Of a DNA stretch of 64,000 nt, positions 54,931 through 63,805 are shown piece after piece. How positions within the stretch are numbered: position 1 is the stretch's first letter; every line of letters begins with the position of its first letter. This stretch comes from Sphingomonas sp. KR3-1 (GTDB lineage Bacteria > Pseudomonadota > Alphaproteobacteria > Sphingomonadales > Sphingomonadaceae): assembly GCF_040049295.1 (NCBI RefSeq), contig NZ_JBDZDQ010000004.1, positions 248,001 through 312,000 on the forward strand, written 5' to 3'. The notes beneath the pieces are model-generated. The model saw only the letters and a program-made list of their open reading frames with translations, did not search any database and had not been told where the DNA came from. The position numbers and the translations under genes were made by a program.

Positions 54931-55122
54931 TTACCGCCCCGCTTCATTCTCCAGCGCATCCGCCCGCGCCTCGATGCGCTGCATCGTGTCGTGGGTGCGC
55001 GCGCCGATGTCGTTGGCGCGGCGATGCTCCGCCTCCGCGCTCTTCCACACCACGACGAGCAGGAAGACGAGCAGCAGCGCGGTGAGCGCCGTGGCGAGCT
55101 GGAGCCAGCGTTGGACAGTCAT
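54931..55122 (-). CDS. small single-helix membrane protein
   Basis: A 63-residue protein: one membrane helix (LATALTALLLVFLLVVVW) then a charged, coiled-coil-like tail (SAEAEHRRANDIGARTHDTM). No family recognised. Such proteins often scaffold other membrane proteins. Its independence from the adjacent repeat and the tidy helix-tail layout support it as real, but the evidence is limited. Confidence 0.55.
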   Translation of the reverse strand: MTVQRWLQLATALTALLLVFLLVVVWKSAEAEHRRANDIGARTHDTMQRIEARADALENEAGR

Positions 55123-55222
55123 GCCGCGATCCTAGCCGCCCCGACCCGCTACGGCCAGCACGACCCTTTCCCCCGAAACGAACCCGTGGCAGCATGATTG
55201 CGCAATTTTGGGGGAATTGATC

Positions 55223-55654
55223 ATGCGCCTGCTTCTCGCCACCGCCGCCTTGCTGCCCGTCGCGGCCGCGCCCGCCGCCGCCCAGCAATGGTACCGCGTC
55301 GGCGGCAACGAGAATACGATGAGCTATGTCGATCTCGCCAGCCTGAAGCCGGCAAGCGACGGCAAGATCACCGGCGATGTCGAGAGCGTCTATGCCACGC
55401 CGCTGGACGAAGGCATCGTCGCCGCCCGGATCCGCACCGAGTTCAACTGCACCAACACCAGCTTCCGCACGCTGAGCTACAGCTACTACATGGCGGGCGG
55501 GAAATTCCTGCGCACCGAGCCTTCGGAGACGATCAACGAGTACAAGCTGCCCAAGCCCGGCAGCATCAACATCGCGATCATGGAATTCGCCTGCAAGCGC
55601 ACCGGCGGCACCGCGGTGGGCGATCCGATCGCCGACGCGAAGGCGCAGTTCTAG
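55223..55654 (+). CDS. exported surface-adhesin-like small protein
   Basis: A 143-residue secreted protein: signal peptide LLLATAALLPVAAAPAAAQ, then QQWYRVGGNENTMSYVDLAS and EFNCTNTSFRTLSYSYYMAG, a beta-rich layout like the Adhesin_E (surface-adhesin protein E) family. FACKRTGG near the end supplies a second Cys for a disulfide. ATG 55223 has GGGGGAA upstream. Binding partner unknown. Confidence 0.7.
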   Translation: MRLLLATAALLPVAAAPAAAQQWYRVGGNENTMSYVDLASLKPASDGKITGDVESVYATPLDEGIVAARIRTEFNCTNTSFRTLSYSYYMAGGKFLRTEPSETINEYKLPKPGSINIAIMEFACKRTGGTAVGDPIADAKAQF

Positions 55655-55783
55655 GGCACCGGCACAACCCTGCTGTTCCCCGAGGCCCAGGGTTTCTCTG
55701 CCGTTCCGCTTGTGGCCCTGGACCCCGGCTTTCGCCGGGGGACGGCATAGACACATACTTCGAAGGCAAAGATCCGAAATACG

Positions 55784-55818
55784 AAAAGGGCGCGCTCCCT
55801 GGGGAAGCGCGCCCTTTT
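55784..55818. terminator. intrinsic terminator, end of the F0 operon
   Basis: AAAAGGGCGCGCT (55784-55796), nine-base loop, AGCGCGCCCTTTT (55806-55818): a perfect 13-bp stem with A and T tracts on both sides, 22 bases after the atpF stop on the minus strand. It can also end the plus-strand adhesin-like gene. Confidence 0.92.
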
Positions 55819-55840
55819 CATGCCCGCCGAAGCGAGAGGG

Positions 55841-56392
55841 TCAGTTCAGCCGGCCGAGCCCGGCAATGGCCTGGTCGACCAGCGCCTTGTCGGCGTCGGC
55901 GCCGTGCTTCTCGGCGATGATCGCCCCGGCGGCGGCGGCGGCGGCCTGGGCCGCCTTGGCACGCACCTCGGCGATCGCGGTGCGCTCGGCAGCGGCGATC
56001 TTGTCCTCGGCCATCTTGGCGCGGCGCTTGGTCAGCTCCTTGGCGTCGGCCTCTGCCTTTTTGAGCAGGTCCTTCGCCTCGGCCTCGGCATGCGCGACGA
56101 TCGCGGCGGCATCCGCCTCGCTCGCGGCATTGCGCGCCTTGGCGGCGGCCAGCTCGGCCTCCGCCTCGACGCGCAGCGCCGTCGCCTGGTCGAGCTGGGT
56201 GCGGATCGAATCGATCCTGGCGTCGAGCATCTTGCCGATCATCGCCGGCACGCGCTTGTAGAGCACGATACCGAGCACGATGAGCATCGCGATGGCGACG
56301 AAGCCCGGCGCGGTGATGCCGAACGCCGACGGCTCATGGTGCAGCTCGACCGTGCCGGTCTGCGTCTTCATGCCCTGGGGATGTTCAGCCAT
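55841..56392 (-). CDS. atpF: ATP synthase F0 subunit b
   Basis: A 183-residue b subunit, peripheral stalk of F0 linking it to F1. One N-terminal membrane helix (GFVAIAMLIVLGIVLYKRVP) and a long charged helix (QATALRVEAEAELAAAKARN, AIVAHAEAEAKDLLKKAEAD) as expected. It is the last gene of the F0 operon atpI-B-E-F'-F and overlaps b' by eight bases. F1 genes are not in the window, as usual in alphaproteobacteria. Confidence 0.93.
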   Translation of the reverse strand: MAEHPQGMKTQTGTVELHHEPSAFGITAPGFVAIAMLIVLGIVLYKRVPAMIGKMLDARIDSIRTQLDQATALRVEAEAELAAAKARNAASEADAAAIVAHAEAEAKDLLKKAEADAKELTKRRAKMAEDKIAAAERTAIAEVRAKAAQAAAAAAGAIIAEKHGADADKALVDQAIAGLGRLN

Positions 56393-56879
56393 TGGCCAGC
56401 GCCGCCTTCACTTGCTGGGTGACCGACGCGCGGTCGGTCTTCACGCCCGAAAGCTTGGCGACGATGTCCTGGACGGCGTCCACCGTCTCGGCCTCGATTT
56501 CGCCAAGCGCCTGGGCCTTGGTCGCTTCGATGCGCTGCGCGGCCTCGGCGATCTTCGCCTCGGACGCGGCATCGCCCTTCTTCACATCGGCTTCGGACTT
56601 GGCGGTCGCCTTGTCCTTGGCCTTGCTCAGCGTCGCGAGCGCCGTGGTCCGGGCTGCTTCCAGCCCGGACTCGTACGCGGCATCCGACGCATGGGCAGCG
56701 TCTCGGGCAGCCTCAGCCGCGGCGAGGTCGCCGGCGATGCGGGCGTTGCGGTCTTCGACCGTACGCTCGATCTTCGGGACCATCGCCTTGCCGATCCCGA
56801 AATAGATGAGCGCAAACACGATCGCGAGCCAGAAGAGCTGCGACGCGTAGATCTCAGGGATTTGGGATAGCTGTGGCAT
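56385..56879 (-). CDS. atpG: ATP synthase F0 subunit b'
   Basis: A 164-residue b' subunit, paralogue of b, found in alphaproteobacteria and phototrophs, forming a b-b' heterodimer stalk. MPQLSQIPEIYASQLFWLAI and FALIYFGIGKAMVPKIERTV give the N-terminal helix; the tail is a long amphipathic helix (AGDLAAAEAARDAAHASDAA). It lies 16 bases after atpE. Confidence 0.92.
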   Translation of the reverse strand: MPQLSQIPEIYASQLFWLAIVFALIYFGIGKAMVPKIERTVEDRNARIAGDLAAAEAARDAAHASDAAYESGLEAARTTALATLSKAKDKATAKSEADVKKGDAASEAKIAEAAQRIEATKAQALGEIEAETVDAVQDIVAKLSGVKTDRASVTQQVKAALANG

Positions 56880-56895
56880 TGGCTGTCCTCGAACC

Positions 56896-57129
56896 TTAGC
56901 CCTTGACGACGAACAGGATCAGGATCGCGACGACGAACGCGATCAGACCCAGAAGCTCGGCACCGGCGAAGCCGATGAACAGGCGGCCCTGCTGGCCGTC
57001 AGCCGCACCCGGGTTGCGCAGCGCGCCCTCGAGGAACGAACCGAACACGTTGCCCACGCCGAGCGCGGCCAGGCCGATGCCGATCGCCGCAAGGCCGGCA
57101 CCGATGTACATTGCACCAACGTCAGTCAT
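56896..57129 (-). CDS. atpE: ATP synthase F0 subunit c
   Basis: The 77-residue proteolipid of the rotor ring. Two hydrophobic helices flank the polar loop RNPGAADGQQGRL. The proton-carrying carboxylate is Glu58 in FIGFAGAELLGLIAFVVA. Only one Glu in the second helix, so it couples H+. It is 45 bases after atpB. Confidence 0.97.
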   Translation of the reverse strand: MTDVGAMYIGAGLAAIGIGLAALGVGNVFGSFLEGALRNPGAADGQQGRLFIGFAGAELLGLIAFVVAILILFVVKG

Positions 57130-57174
57130 TTCAAGCTCCCTACGTAATCCAATAAACCAAACGAACAGCGCGAC

Positions 57175-57951
57175 TTAGTGCAGGTGCACCGCGTCGTGGA
57201 GATACAGCGAAGTCAGCAGCGCGAACACATAGGCCTGGATCGCGCAGACCAGCAGCTCAAGCGCGCTCACGCCGATGATCATGAGCAGGCTGAGCACGCT
57301 CACGGCGCCGCCGAGCGGGCCGCCGGCGTTGAGGCCCTGCACCACGAAGCTGCCGAACACCTCGAGCAGGATGTGCCCCGCGGTCATCGCGACGAACAGT
57401 CGCAGGCCCAGCGAGAACGGACGCACCATGAACGAGATGAACTCGACCGGGATGATCACCGGCATCAGCCACAGCGGCGCGCCGTGCGGCACGAACAGCG
57501 TGAAGAACTTCAGGCCATGCTTGAACAGGCCGACGAACAGCACGATGCCGAACGAGAAGAACGCCAGCACCGCGGTCACCGTGATGTGGCTGGTCACCGC
57601 GAAGGTGTGCAGCCCCGGCACGATCGCCAGCGGCAGGATGCCGACCAGGTTCGCGAACAGGATGAAGAAGAACAGCGAGAAGATGTACGGGGCGAACTTC
57701 TTGCCGCCCTTGCCGATGCTGGTGTTCACCATCGAATCGATGAAGCCCACCGCGCCTTCGGCCATCAGCTGCCACTTGCCGGGGATCAGCGCGCGCTTCA
57801 TCCCGCCGAGCATGAAGGCGAACAGCAGCCCGGCCACGACGACCATGAACAGCGCGGAATTGGTGAACGAGAGGTCATAGCCGAGCACGTCAAGCTTGAT
57901 CAGCTTGCCGACCTCGAACTGCTCCATCGGATTGATTGCGCCGGCGCTCAC
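57175..57951 (-). CDS. atpB: ATP synthase F0 subunit a
   Basis: A 258-residue membrane half-channel. The essential Arg is in RPFSLGLRLFVAMTAGHILL; ANLVGILPLAIVPG and LLVCAIQAYVFALLTSLYLH are also characteristic. GTG 57951 overlaps the atpI stop (GTGA), giving VSAGAINPMEQFEVGKL; ATG 57927 (MEQFEVGKL) is a shorter alternative. The coupling favours GTG. Confidence 0.96.
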   Translation of the reverse strand: MSAGAINPMEQFEVGKLIKLDVLGYDLSFTNSALFMVVVAGLLFAFMLGGMKRALIPGKWQLMAEGAVGFIDSMVNTSIGKGGKKFAPYIFSLFFFILFANLVGILPLAIVPGLHTFAVTSHITVTAVLAFFSFGIVLFVGLFKHGLKFFTLFVPHGAPLWLMPVIIPVEFISFMVRPFSLGLRLFVAMTAGHILLEVFGSFVVQGLNAGGPLGGAVSVLSLLMIIGVSALELLVCAIQAYVFALLTSLYLHDAVHLH

Positions 57952-58256
57952 TCTGCCCGCTCCTTCGAAATCTTGTAGATGCTGCGGAAAGCCGCGACGA
58001 ACGATAGCAGGACGAAGCCCAGCAGGAACCACGGGCTGGTGCCCAGCCAGCGATCGAGCGCGAAGCCGAGAACGCCGCCGCCGAGCGGCATGCCGATCAG
58101 GTCCATCAGCACGCGCGAGCCCTGCTTGTAGCCCTTGGCGTCGGCCGGCGCCTTGATGCCCGCGTCCGCGCCGGTGCGCGCAGCCTCGGCCGCCTTCGCA
58201 TCGGCGATGCGGCGGTCAAGGTCGCTGGGAGCACGGTCTTGGGTCAAGGCGGTCAA
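57948..58256 (-). CDS. atpI: ATP synthase protein I (AtpI/AtpZ family)
   Basis: A 102-residue protein of the AtpI family that helps assemble the c-ring or carry Mg/Ca in other species. A basic/acidic N-terminus (DLDRRIADAKAAEAARTG) precedes two hydrophobic helices (VLMDLIGMPLGGGVLGFALD and SPWFLLGFVLLSFVAAFRSI) ending KISKERAE. The best start is TTG 58256, with TTG 58247 (TQDRAPSD) as the alternative; no ATG exists nearby. A GGA lies upstream. First gene of the F0 operon. Confidence 0.85.
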   Translation of the reverse strand: MTALTQDRAPSDLDRRIADAKAAEAARTGADAGIKAPADAKGYKQGSRVLMDLIGMPLGGGVLGFALDRWLGTSPWFLLGFVLLSFVAAFRSIYKISKERAE

Positions 58257-58271
58257 GGCGATCCAGATATG

Positions 58272-58315
58272 AAAAAAGCCGCCGAACGCGCCGGCGACAT
58301 TTAAGCATCGCCGGC
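58272..58315 (-). promoter_or_regulatory. candidate attenuator in the F0 operon leader
   Basis: Two overlapping hairpins on the minus strand, 16 bases before atpI. Hairpin A: GCCGGCGA (58315-58308), ten-base loop, TCGCCGGC (58297-58290). Hairpin B: GTCGCCG (58298-58292), loop GCGCGTT, CGGCGGC (58284-58278), followed by TTTTTT (58277-58272). B is a textbook intrinsic terminator; A uses B's left arm, so only one can form. Nothing is transcribed on the minus strand upstream (radC points the other way), so B would stop the atp transcript itself unless A prevents it. Confidence 0.65.
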
Positions 58316-58441
58316 TGTTCAGCCGCGTTGCTCGGGCGCTTTAGGAACGCGCGCCGGGCGAGTCAACTCTAACGCATTTCTGCGCCGTTTCGGAGAAGTC
58401 CTCGCCTTGAATAACCCAGGGTTTGCAGGAACAACGCGGCC

Positions 58442-59122
58442 ATGTCCGAGGCCCCCGACAATAGCGGCCACCGCGCGCGCCTGCGCCGCCGCCTGTTCGA
58501 GGGCGGGCCGGACGCGTTGCTCGATCACGAATTGGTCGAATATCTCCTCGCGCTGGCGATTCCGCGCCAGGATACCAAGCCGCTGGCCAAGGCGCTGCTC
58601 CACGAGTTCGGCGGCATCGCCGGGCTGCTCACTGCCGATGCCGAGGCGCTGGGCCGGGTGAAGGGCATGGGCGAGACCAGCGTCGCCGCGCTCAAGGCCA
58701 CCCACGCCGCTGCGCTCCGCCTGCTGCGCACCGGAATCGCCGAGCGCCCGGTGCTCGCCAACTGGCAGGCGCTGCTCGACTATCTCCGCGCCGACATGGC
58801 GCACCACAGCATCGAGCGCTTCCGTGTCCTCCACCTCAATTCGAAGAACCTGCTGATCCGCGACGCGCTGATGAGCGAAGGCACGATCGACGAGGCCGCG
58901 GTCTATGTCCGCGAAATCATGCGCCACGGCCTCCAGCTCGGCTCGGCGGCGCTGATCCTCGTCCACAATCACCCCTCGGGCGATCCCTCCCCCAGCCGCG
59001 CCGATATCGAGATCACCCGCCAGGTGATCGCCGCCGGCAAGGTCCACGGCATCGCGGTGCACGACCACATCATCATGGCCCGCGACGGGCATGTTTCGCT
59101 CCGCGGCCAGGGGCTGATCTGA
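58442..59122 (+). CDS. radC: JAB-domain protein RadC
   Basis: A 226-residue protein with an N-terminal helix-hairpin-helix (LGRVKGMGETSVAALKATHA) and a C-terminal JAB1/MPN-type metal domain. The metal motif is VHNHPSGDPSPSRADIEITR (HxHxGx7D), with EGTIDEAAVYVREIMRHGLQ before it. Its role is unclear despite the name; it is not required for repair in E. coli. The short plus-strand leader lies next to the F0 attenuator. Confidence 0.95.
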   Translation: MSEAPDNSGHRARLRRRLFEGGPDALLDHELVEYLLALAIPRQDTKPLAKALLHEFGGIAGLLTADAEALGRVKGMGETSVAALKATHAAALRLLRTGIAERPVLANWQALLDYLRADMAHHSIERFRVLHLNSKNLLIRDALMSEGTIDEAAVYVREIMRHGLQLGSAALILVHNHPSGDPSPSRADIEITRQVIAAGKVHGIAVHDHIIMARDGHVSLRGQGLI

Positions 59123-59184
59123 GGCCGTCATCCCGGCGGAAGGTGTGTCATTGCAGTGTCACACCCTGCACGATAGCATCCCGC

Positions 59185-60036
59185 ATGCTTCGCACGCTTC
59201 TGCTCCCGCTCGCCCTGCTCCTCGGCGCCGCGCCCGCCCCCGAGCTGCCGCACTTCGCGATCGAGCGCCCCGCCGCGCTCGGCGGACGCCCGGTCGGCGG
59301 CCAGCTGCCGATCGTCCACGCCACCGTCGCGGGCCGGCCCGGCGTCTTCCTGTTCGATACCGGCGCCAACCGCACCGTGCTTTCGCCCGGCTTCGCCGAT
59401 GCGGCGGGTCTCATCCGGCGCACGCCGGTCAAGGGACGCGACAGCAGCGGCGCCCCGGTCAGCGCCTATCCGGTCGAGATGGTTGAGCAGGTCGACCTCG
59501 CGATCGGCGACGCCCGTTATCACCTCGCCCAGCTGGCGGTGGTCCGGATGACGATCCTCGATGCGCTCGGGATCGACGGCGTGGTCAGCGCCCAGTCGCT
59601 CGTCGGCCCCGATTGCCTGCGCATCGATTTCGCGCGCGGCATCGCGACCTCGGCGCCGCCGGCGAGCCCCGCATGCACGCTGGACGGCGTCCCCGCGCCG
59701 ATCGGCAGCGACGGCCAGGCGCGCGTGACGGTCACCGCCGGCGGCGCGAGCGGCCCGTTCCTGCTCGACAGCGGCGCCTGGCGGACCAGCCTGCCCGCCG
59801 ACTTCCTTCCCGATGCGCCGCGCCTCGGCGGGGAGGCCCACGGCGGCGTCTCGGGCGTGGTGAAGACGTCGGACCTGATCGGCCCGGTGACGCTCGGCCT
59901 GGGCGGACGCGACCTGCACCTCGCCCAGGCGCGCCGCGCCTTGCCCGGCAAGGGCGGCATCCTCGGTTTCGACCTGCTCTCGCGCGCCGTGCTGCTGATG
60001 CGCCCCGGCAAGGACGCGCTGCTCGCGCTTCCCTGA
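59185..60036 (+). CDS. exported retropepsin-like aspartic protease
   Basis: A 283-residue secreted protein: signal peptide MLRTLLLPLALLLGAAPAPE and two retropepsin-like halves, GVFLFDTGANRTVLSPGFAD (DTG at about residue 58) and GPFLLDSGAWRTSLPADFL (DSG at about residue 195). Strand LAIGDARYHLAQLAVVRMTI and GILGFDLLSRAVLLM follow the usual pattern. Both catalytic Asp are present, so it should be a two-domain protease in the periplasm. ATG 59185 starts the signal peptide. Confidence 0.85.
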   Translation: MLRTLLLPLALLLGAAPAPELPHFAIERPAALGGRPVGGQLPIVHATVAGRPGVFLFDTGANRTVLSPGFADAAGLIRRTPVKGRDSSGAPVSAYPVEMVEQVDLAIGDARYHLAQLAVVRMTILDALGIDGVVSAQSLVGPDCLRIDFARGIATSAPPASPACTLDGVPAPIGSDGQARVTVTAGGASGPFLLDSGAWRTSLPADFLPDAPRLGGEAHGGVSGVVKTSDLIGPVTLGLGGRDLHLAQARRALPGKGGILGFDLLSRAVLLMRPGKDALLALP

Positions 60037-60113
60037 CACGCCAAACGGCCGCCGGAAGCAAGTCCGACGGCCGCTCGGGAGTAGCGCCATGCGTATTCGG
60101 CGCGACGAAACTC

Positions 60114-60671
60114 TTAGCCGGGCTGTTTCGGCGTCAGGAACACGGTCAGTTCCTGCTTGTTGACCGACGCGCTCTTGTCGGTGTCGGCACTGGTGAAGGC
60201 CTGCGCGGTCCAGGTCGTCGCCTCGGGCGTGCCCGGCTGGAAGGTCGGCTCGGCCGCCTTGCGCAGATTGCCCATCCAGGCGGCGAACTCGGTCGCGTTC
60301 AGCTTGCCGTCGCCGTCCTTGTCATAGGTGCCGAAGTCGCGGCCCACTGCCTGGGCGACCTGCTCCTGCGTAGCGGCGGGAGTCGCGGACGCGCTGCCGG
60401 TCGGCTGGGCGGCCGGTGCCGCGGGCGTGGTCTCCTGCGCGACGCCTTGGGCGGGCTGAGTCACAGGCTGGGCCGGCGCCGGAGCAGCCTGGGCTGTGGT
60501 CGCCTGGTCCTGCGCGGCCGGGGCCTTGTCGTCGGTCACCACCGGAGTCGCGGTCTGATCCGGCGCCGGCGCATTCTGGGTCGGCTGCGTATTATCCTGC
60601 GCCGGCGTCTCCTGTGCAATGGCGGGGACGGCAAATAGAATAGAAGTTGCAAGAAGCACTGGCTTCAACAT
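60114..60671 (-). CDS. exported EF-hand calcium-binding protein
   Basis: A 185-residue protein: signal peptide MLKPVLLATSILFAVPAIAQ, a long Pro/Gln/Ala/Thr-rich linker (about 22-105), and two EF-hand loops in the last 80 residues: DKDGDGKLNATEF (canonical) and DTDKSASVNKQEL (with Ser at the sixth position). It probably binds calcium in the periplasm. It is convergent with the aspartic protease gene, a hairpin (CGGCCGCCGGA / TCCGACGGCCG, 60048-60074) lying between the stops. Confidence 0.83.
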   Translation of the reverse strand: MLKPVLLATSILFAVPAIAQETPAQDNTQPTQNAPAPDQTATPVVTDDKAPAAQDQATTAQAAPAPAQPVTQPAQGVAQETTPAAPAAQPTGSASATPAATQEQVAQAVGRDFGTYDKDGDGKLNATEFAAWMGNLRKAAEPTFQPGTPEATTWTAQAFTSADTDKSASVNKQELTVFLTPKQPG

Positions 60672-60925
60672 CAGTAACTCTCCTGTTGTTCTTCAGGCCG
60701 TTACTTCTCCGGCCCTTGATGATCTGTCGATGCATTCACGATACCAACCCATCATCTCGCGGCAATTTCCTCAACTCACCCCCTCACGACTTCATTTCAT
60801 CGCATTTCATTTGCGCTGTGGCGTGCCTGCAACGGCCACGCCGCGATCGCCCGCGTGGCCTGCTTCGGTTGCCCCCCTTCCCCCCGCTTGCTAGGGGCGC
60901 CGCACACCCCAGCGAAAGGCTTGCA

Positions 60926-62236
<1,311 letters not shown>

Positions 62237-62280
62237 GCCGCCCGCTTCCAATGTAGGATTTCGCCGGATACGACTCGCGT

Positions 62281-62314
62281 AAATCCTCCCCGAGCTCGCC
62301 TCGGGGAGGAATTT
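62281..62314. repeat. solo hairpin of the TCCTCCCC...GGGGAGG family, likely terminator after purB
   Basis: AAATCCTCCCCGAG (62281-62294), loop CTCGC, CTCGGGGAGGAATTT (62300-62314): 14 pairs with A and T ends, 45 bases after purB. It is the minimal core of the composite repeats at 46842 and 54778, and has terminator form. Confidence 0.75.
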
Positions 62315-62327
62315 AAGGGGGAAGCGA

Positions 62328-63134
62328 ATGGCGATCGGCGCATCGGTGGGCAAAGGCGGGGTCAACGATCTCGCGGACGTGCTCGTCGTTCAGCATCTGC
62401 TCAACGACTGGCTGCGCTTCACCGGGCAGAAGCTGCTCGCCACCAGCGGCGATTGCGACAAGGCGACGATCGCCGCGATCATCGGCTATCAGGGCAAGGT
62501 CCTCGCCATGCCCGTGCCAGACGGGCTGATCAGCCCCGGCGGCAAGACCTGGCTCGCGCTCGCCGCGGGCCAGGGCGCCCGCCCGCCGCTCTCGGGCGCC
62601 GACTGGTGGAACGCCAACCAGGCCCAATACCCCAACAGCGCCGCGGTCGCCGACCTGATCCAGCCCTTCCGCGACAATGTCACGGCGTTCCTCAAGGCGC
62701 TGAAGGACGCCGGCGCCACCGTCACCATCTCCGCCACCCGCCGCAACGCGACGCGCGCGCACCTGATGCATTACAGCTGGTGCGTGGCGAAGGGCTCGGT
62801 CGCGCCGAACAAGGTCCCCTCTGTGCCCGGCCTCGCAATCCAATGGGATCATGGCGACCTCGCCAAGTCGAAAGCCGGCGCCCAGGCGATGTCGGACCTG
62901 TTCCAGATCGCCTTCGAGCCTTCGCTCACCTCGCGCCATATCGAGGGCCGCGCGATCGACATGACGATCGGCTGGAACGGCACGCTCAAGATCAAGGACA
63001 GGCAGGGCAAGGCCCGCGAGATCGCCACCAGCCCGCGCACCGGCGACAATCCCGACCTGCAGAAGCTCGGCGCGAGCTACGGCGCGATCAAGCTGCTCAG
63101 CGACCCGCCGCACTGGAGCGACGACGGGCGTTGA
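62328..63134 (+). CDS. putative peptidoglycan-binding M15-type zinc peptidase without signal peptide
   Basis: A 268-residue protein. Residues 1-85 resemble a peptidoglycan-binding helical domain (NDLADVLVVQHLLNDWLRFT, GYQGKVLAMPVPDGLISPGG, TWLALAAG). The C-terminal half has the M15/VanX-type metal motif SRHIEGRAIDM (His204, Asp211) and DPPHWS (His262), so it is likely a D-Ala-D-Ala or D,D-carboxypeptidase. There is no signal peptide, so it must be released by lysis, a secretion system, or act inside on precursors. GGGGGAA precedes the ATG. No toxin-immunity partner is seen. Family call is from the motifs. Confidence 0.7.
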   Translation: MAIGASVGKGGVNDLADVLVVQHLLNDWLRFTGQKLLATSGDCDKATIAAIIGYQGKVLAMPVPDGLISPGGKTWLALAAGQGARPPLSGADWWNANQAQYPNSAAVADLIQPFRDNVTAFLKALKDAGATVTISATRRNATRAHLMHYSWCVAKGSVAPNKVPSVPGLAIQWDHGDLAKSKAGAQAMSDLFQIAFEPSLTSRHIEGRAIDMTIGWNGTLKIKDRQGKAREIATSPRTGDNPDLQKLGASYGAIKLLSDPPHWSDDGR

Positions 63135-63158
63135 GGTCACCACGCTTCCAAAGCGTCG

Positions 63159-63256
63159 CTCCGGACTTGTTCCGGGGTCCTCCGGGAGGCGCGTGCAACG
63201 CGAGATACGCGAGCGCCGCAGGTGCGGCCCGGTTGATCCCCGGGACAAGGCCGGGG
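63159..63256. repeat. degenerate intergenic inverted repeat
   Basis: CTCCGGACTTGTTCCGGGGT (from 63159) pairs imperfectly with ATCCCCGGGACAAGGCCGGG (about 63236-63256). The region 63135-63336 contains this repeat and the terminator of the next gene; no coding sequence is visible. Confidence 0.5.
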
Positions 63257-63285
63257 TAACGAGAGGTAGGGCCTCATCCCAAGAG

Positions 63286-63313
63286 AAAGGGCCCGGCGTT
63301 TCCACCGGGCCCC
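63286..63313 (-). terminator. intrinsic terminator after the glycine-zipper gene
   Basis: On the minus strand GGGCCCGG (63312-63305), eight-base loop, CCGGGCCC (63296-63289), then TTTCTCTT. Eight perfect pairs, 24 bases after the stop. Confidence 0.85.
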
Positions 63314-63336
63314 TCATGCTGAACCAGGTTCAGGAT

Positions 63337-63705
63337 TTAGCGGCAGCGGCGGCCGCCATTGTCCTTGTCGATCGCCTGGCCGACCAGCGCGCCGCCGAGC
63401 GCACCGAGCAGCGTGCCGGGGGTGCGGTCGCCATAGCGGTCGATGCTGCGGCCGACGAGCGCACCGGCGACGCCGCCCAGCAACAGGCCGGTGGTGCCAT
63501 CCGAACGGCGGCAATAGTTGCGGCCGTCGCGCCCGCGCCAGGTCGGGCCGTTGTAATAGCCGCGGTCATAGCCACGATTGTCGTAGCTGCGCTCGTAGCG
63601 GCCATGGTCGCGGTAGCCGCCACCATAATTCTGCGCCATCGCCGACGACGGCAGGGCGGGAAGGGCAACGGCCACGGCCGCAAGGCCCAGAAGCGTCTTG
63701 TTCAT
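63337..63705 (-). CDS. exported glycine-zipper 2TM-domain protein
   Basis: A 122-residue protein: signal peptide (LLGLAAVAVALPALPSSAMAQ), an Arg/Tyr/Gly-rich mature segment (YRDHGRYERSYDNRGYDRGY), and a glycine-zipper helix hairpin GLLLGGVAGALVGRSIDRYG followed by TLLGALGGALVGQAIDKDNG. Such proteins sit at or in the outer membrane. ATG 63705 starts the signal peptide and has GGAGAAAG upstream. It has its own terminator. Confidence 0.85.
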   Translation of the reverse strand: MNKTLLGLAAVAVALPALPSSAMAQNYGGGYRDHGRYERSYDNRGYDRGYYNGPTWRGRDGRNYCRRSDGTTGLLLGGVAGALVGRSIDRYGDRTPGTLLGALGGALVGQAIDKDNGGRRCR

Positions 63706-63805
63706 GATCTTTCTCCTCTTCTGGCCGGTACCCGGGGCACCGGTGTTGAGGACCCTTCTAGGCGAGTCGGGCTGAGGCGATGCTGAACTGGGTTTGCAGC
63801 TTACG

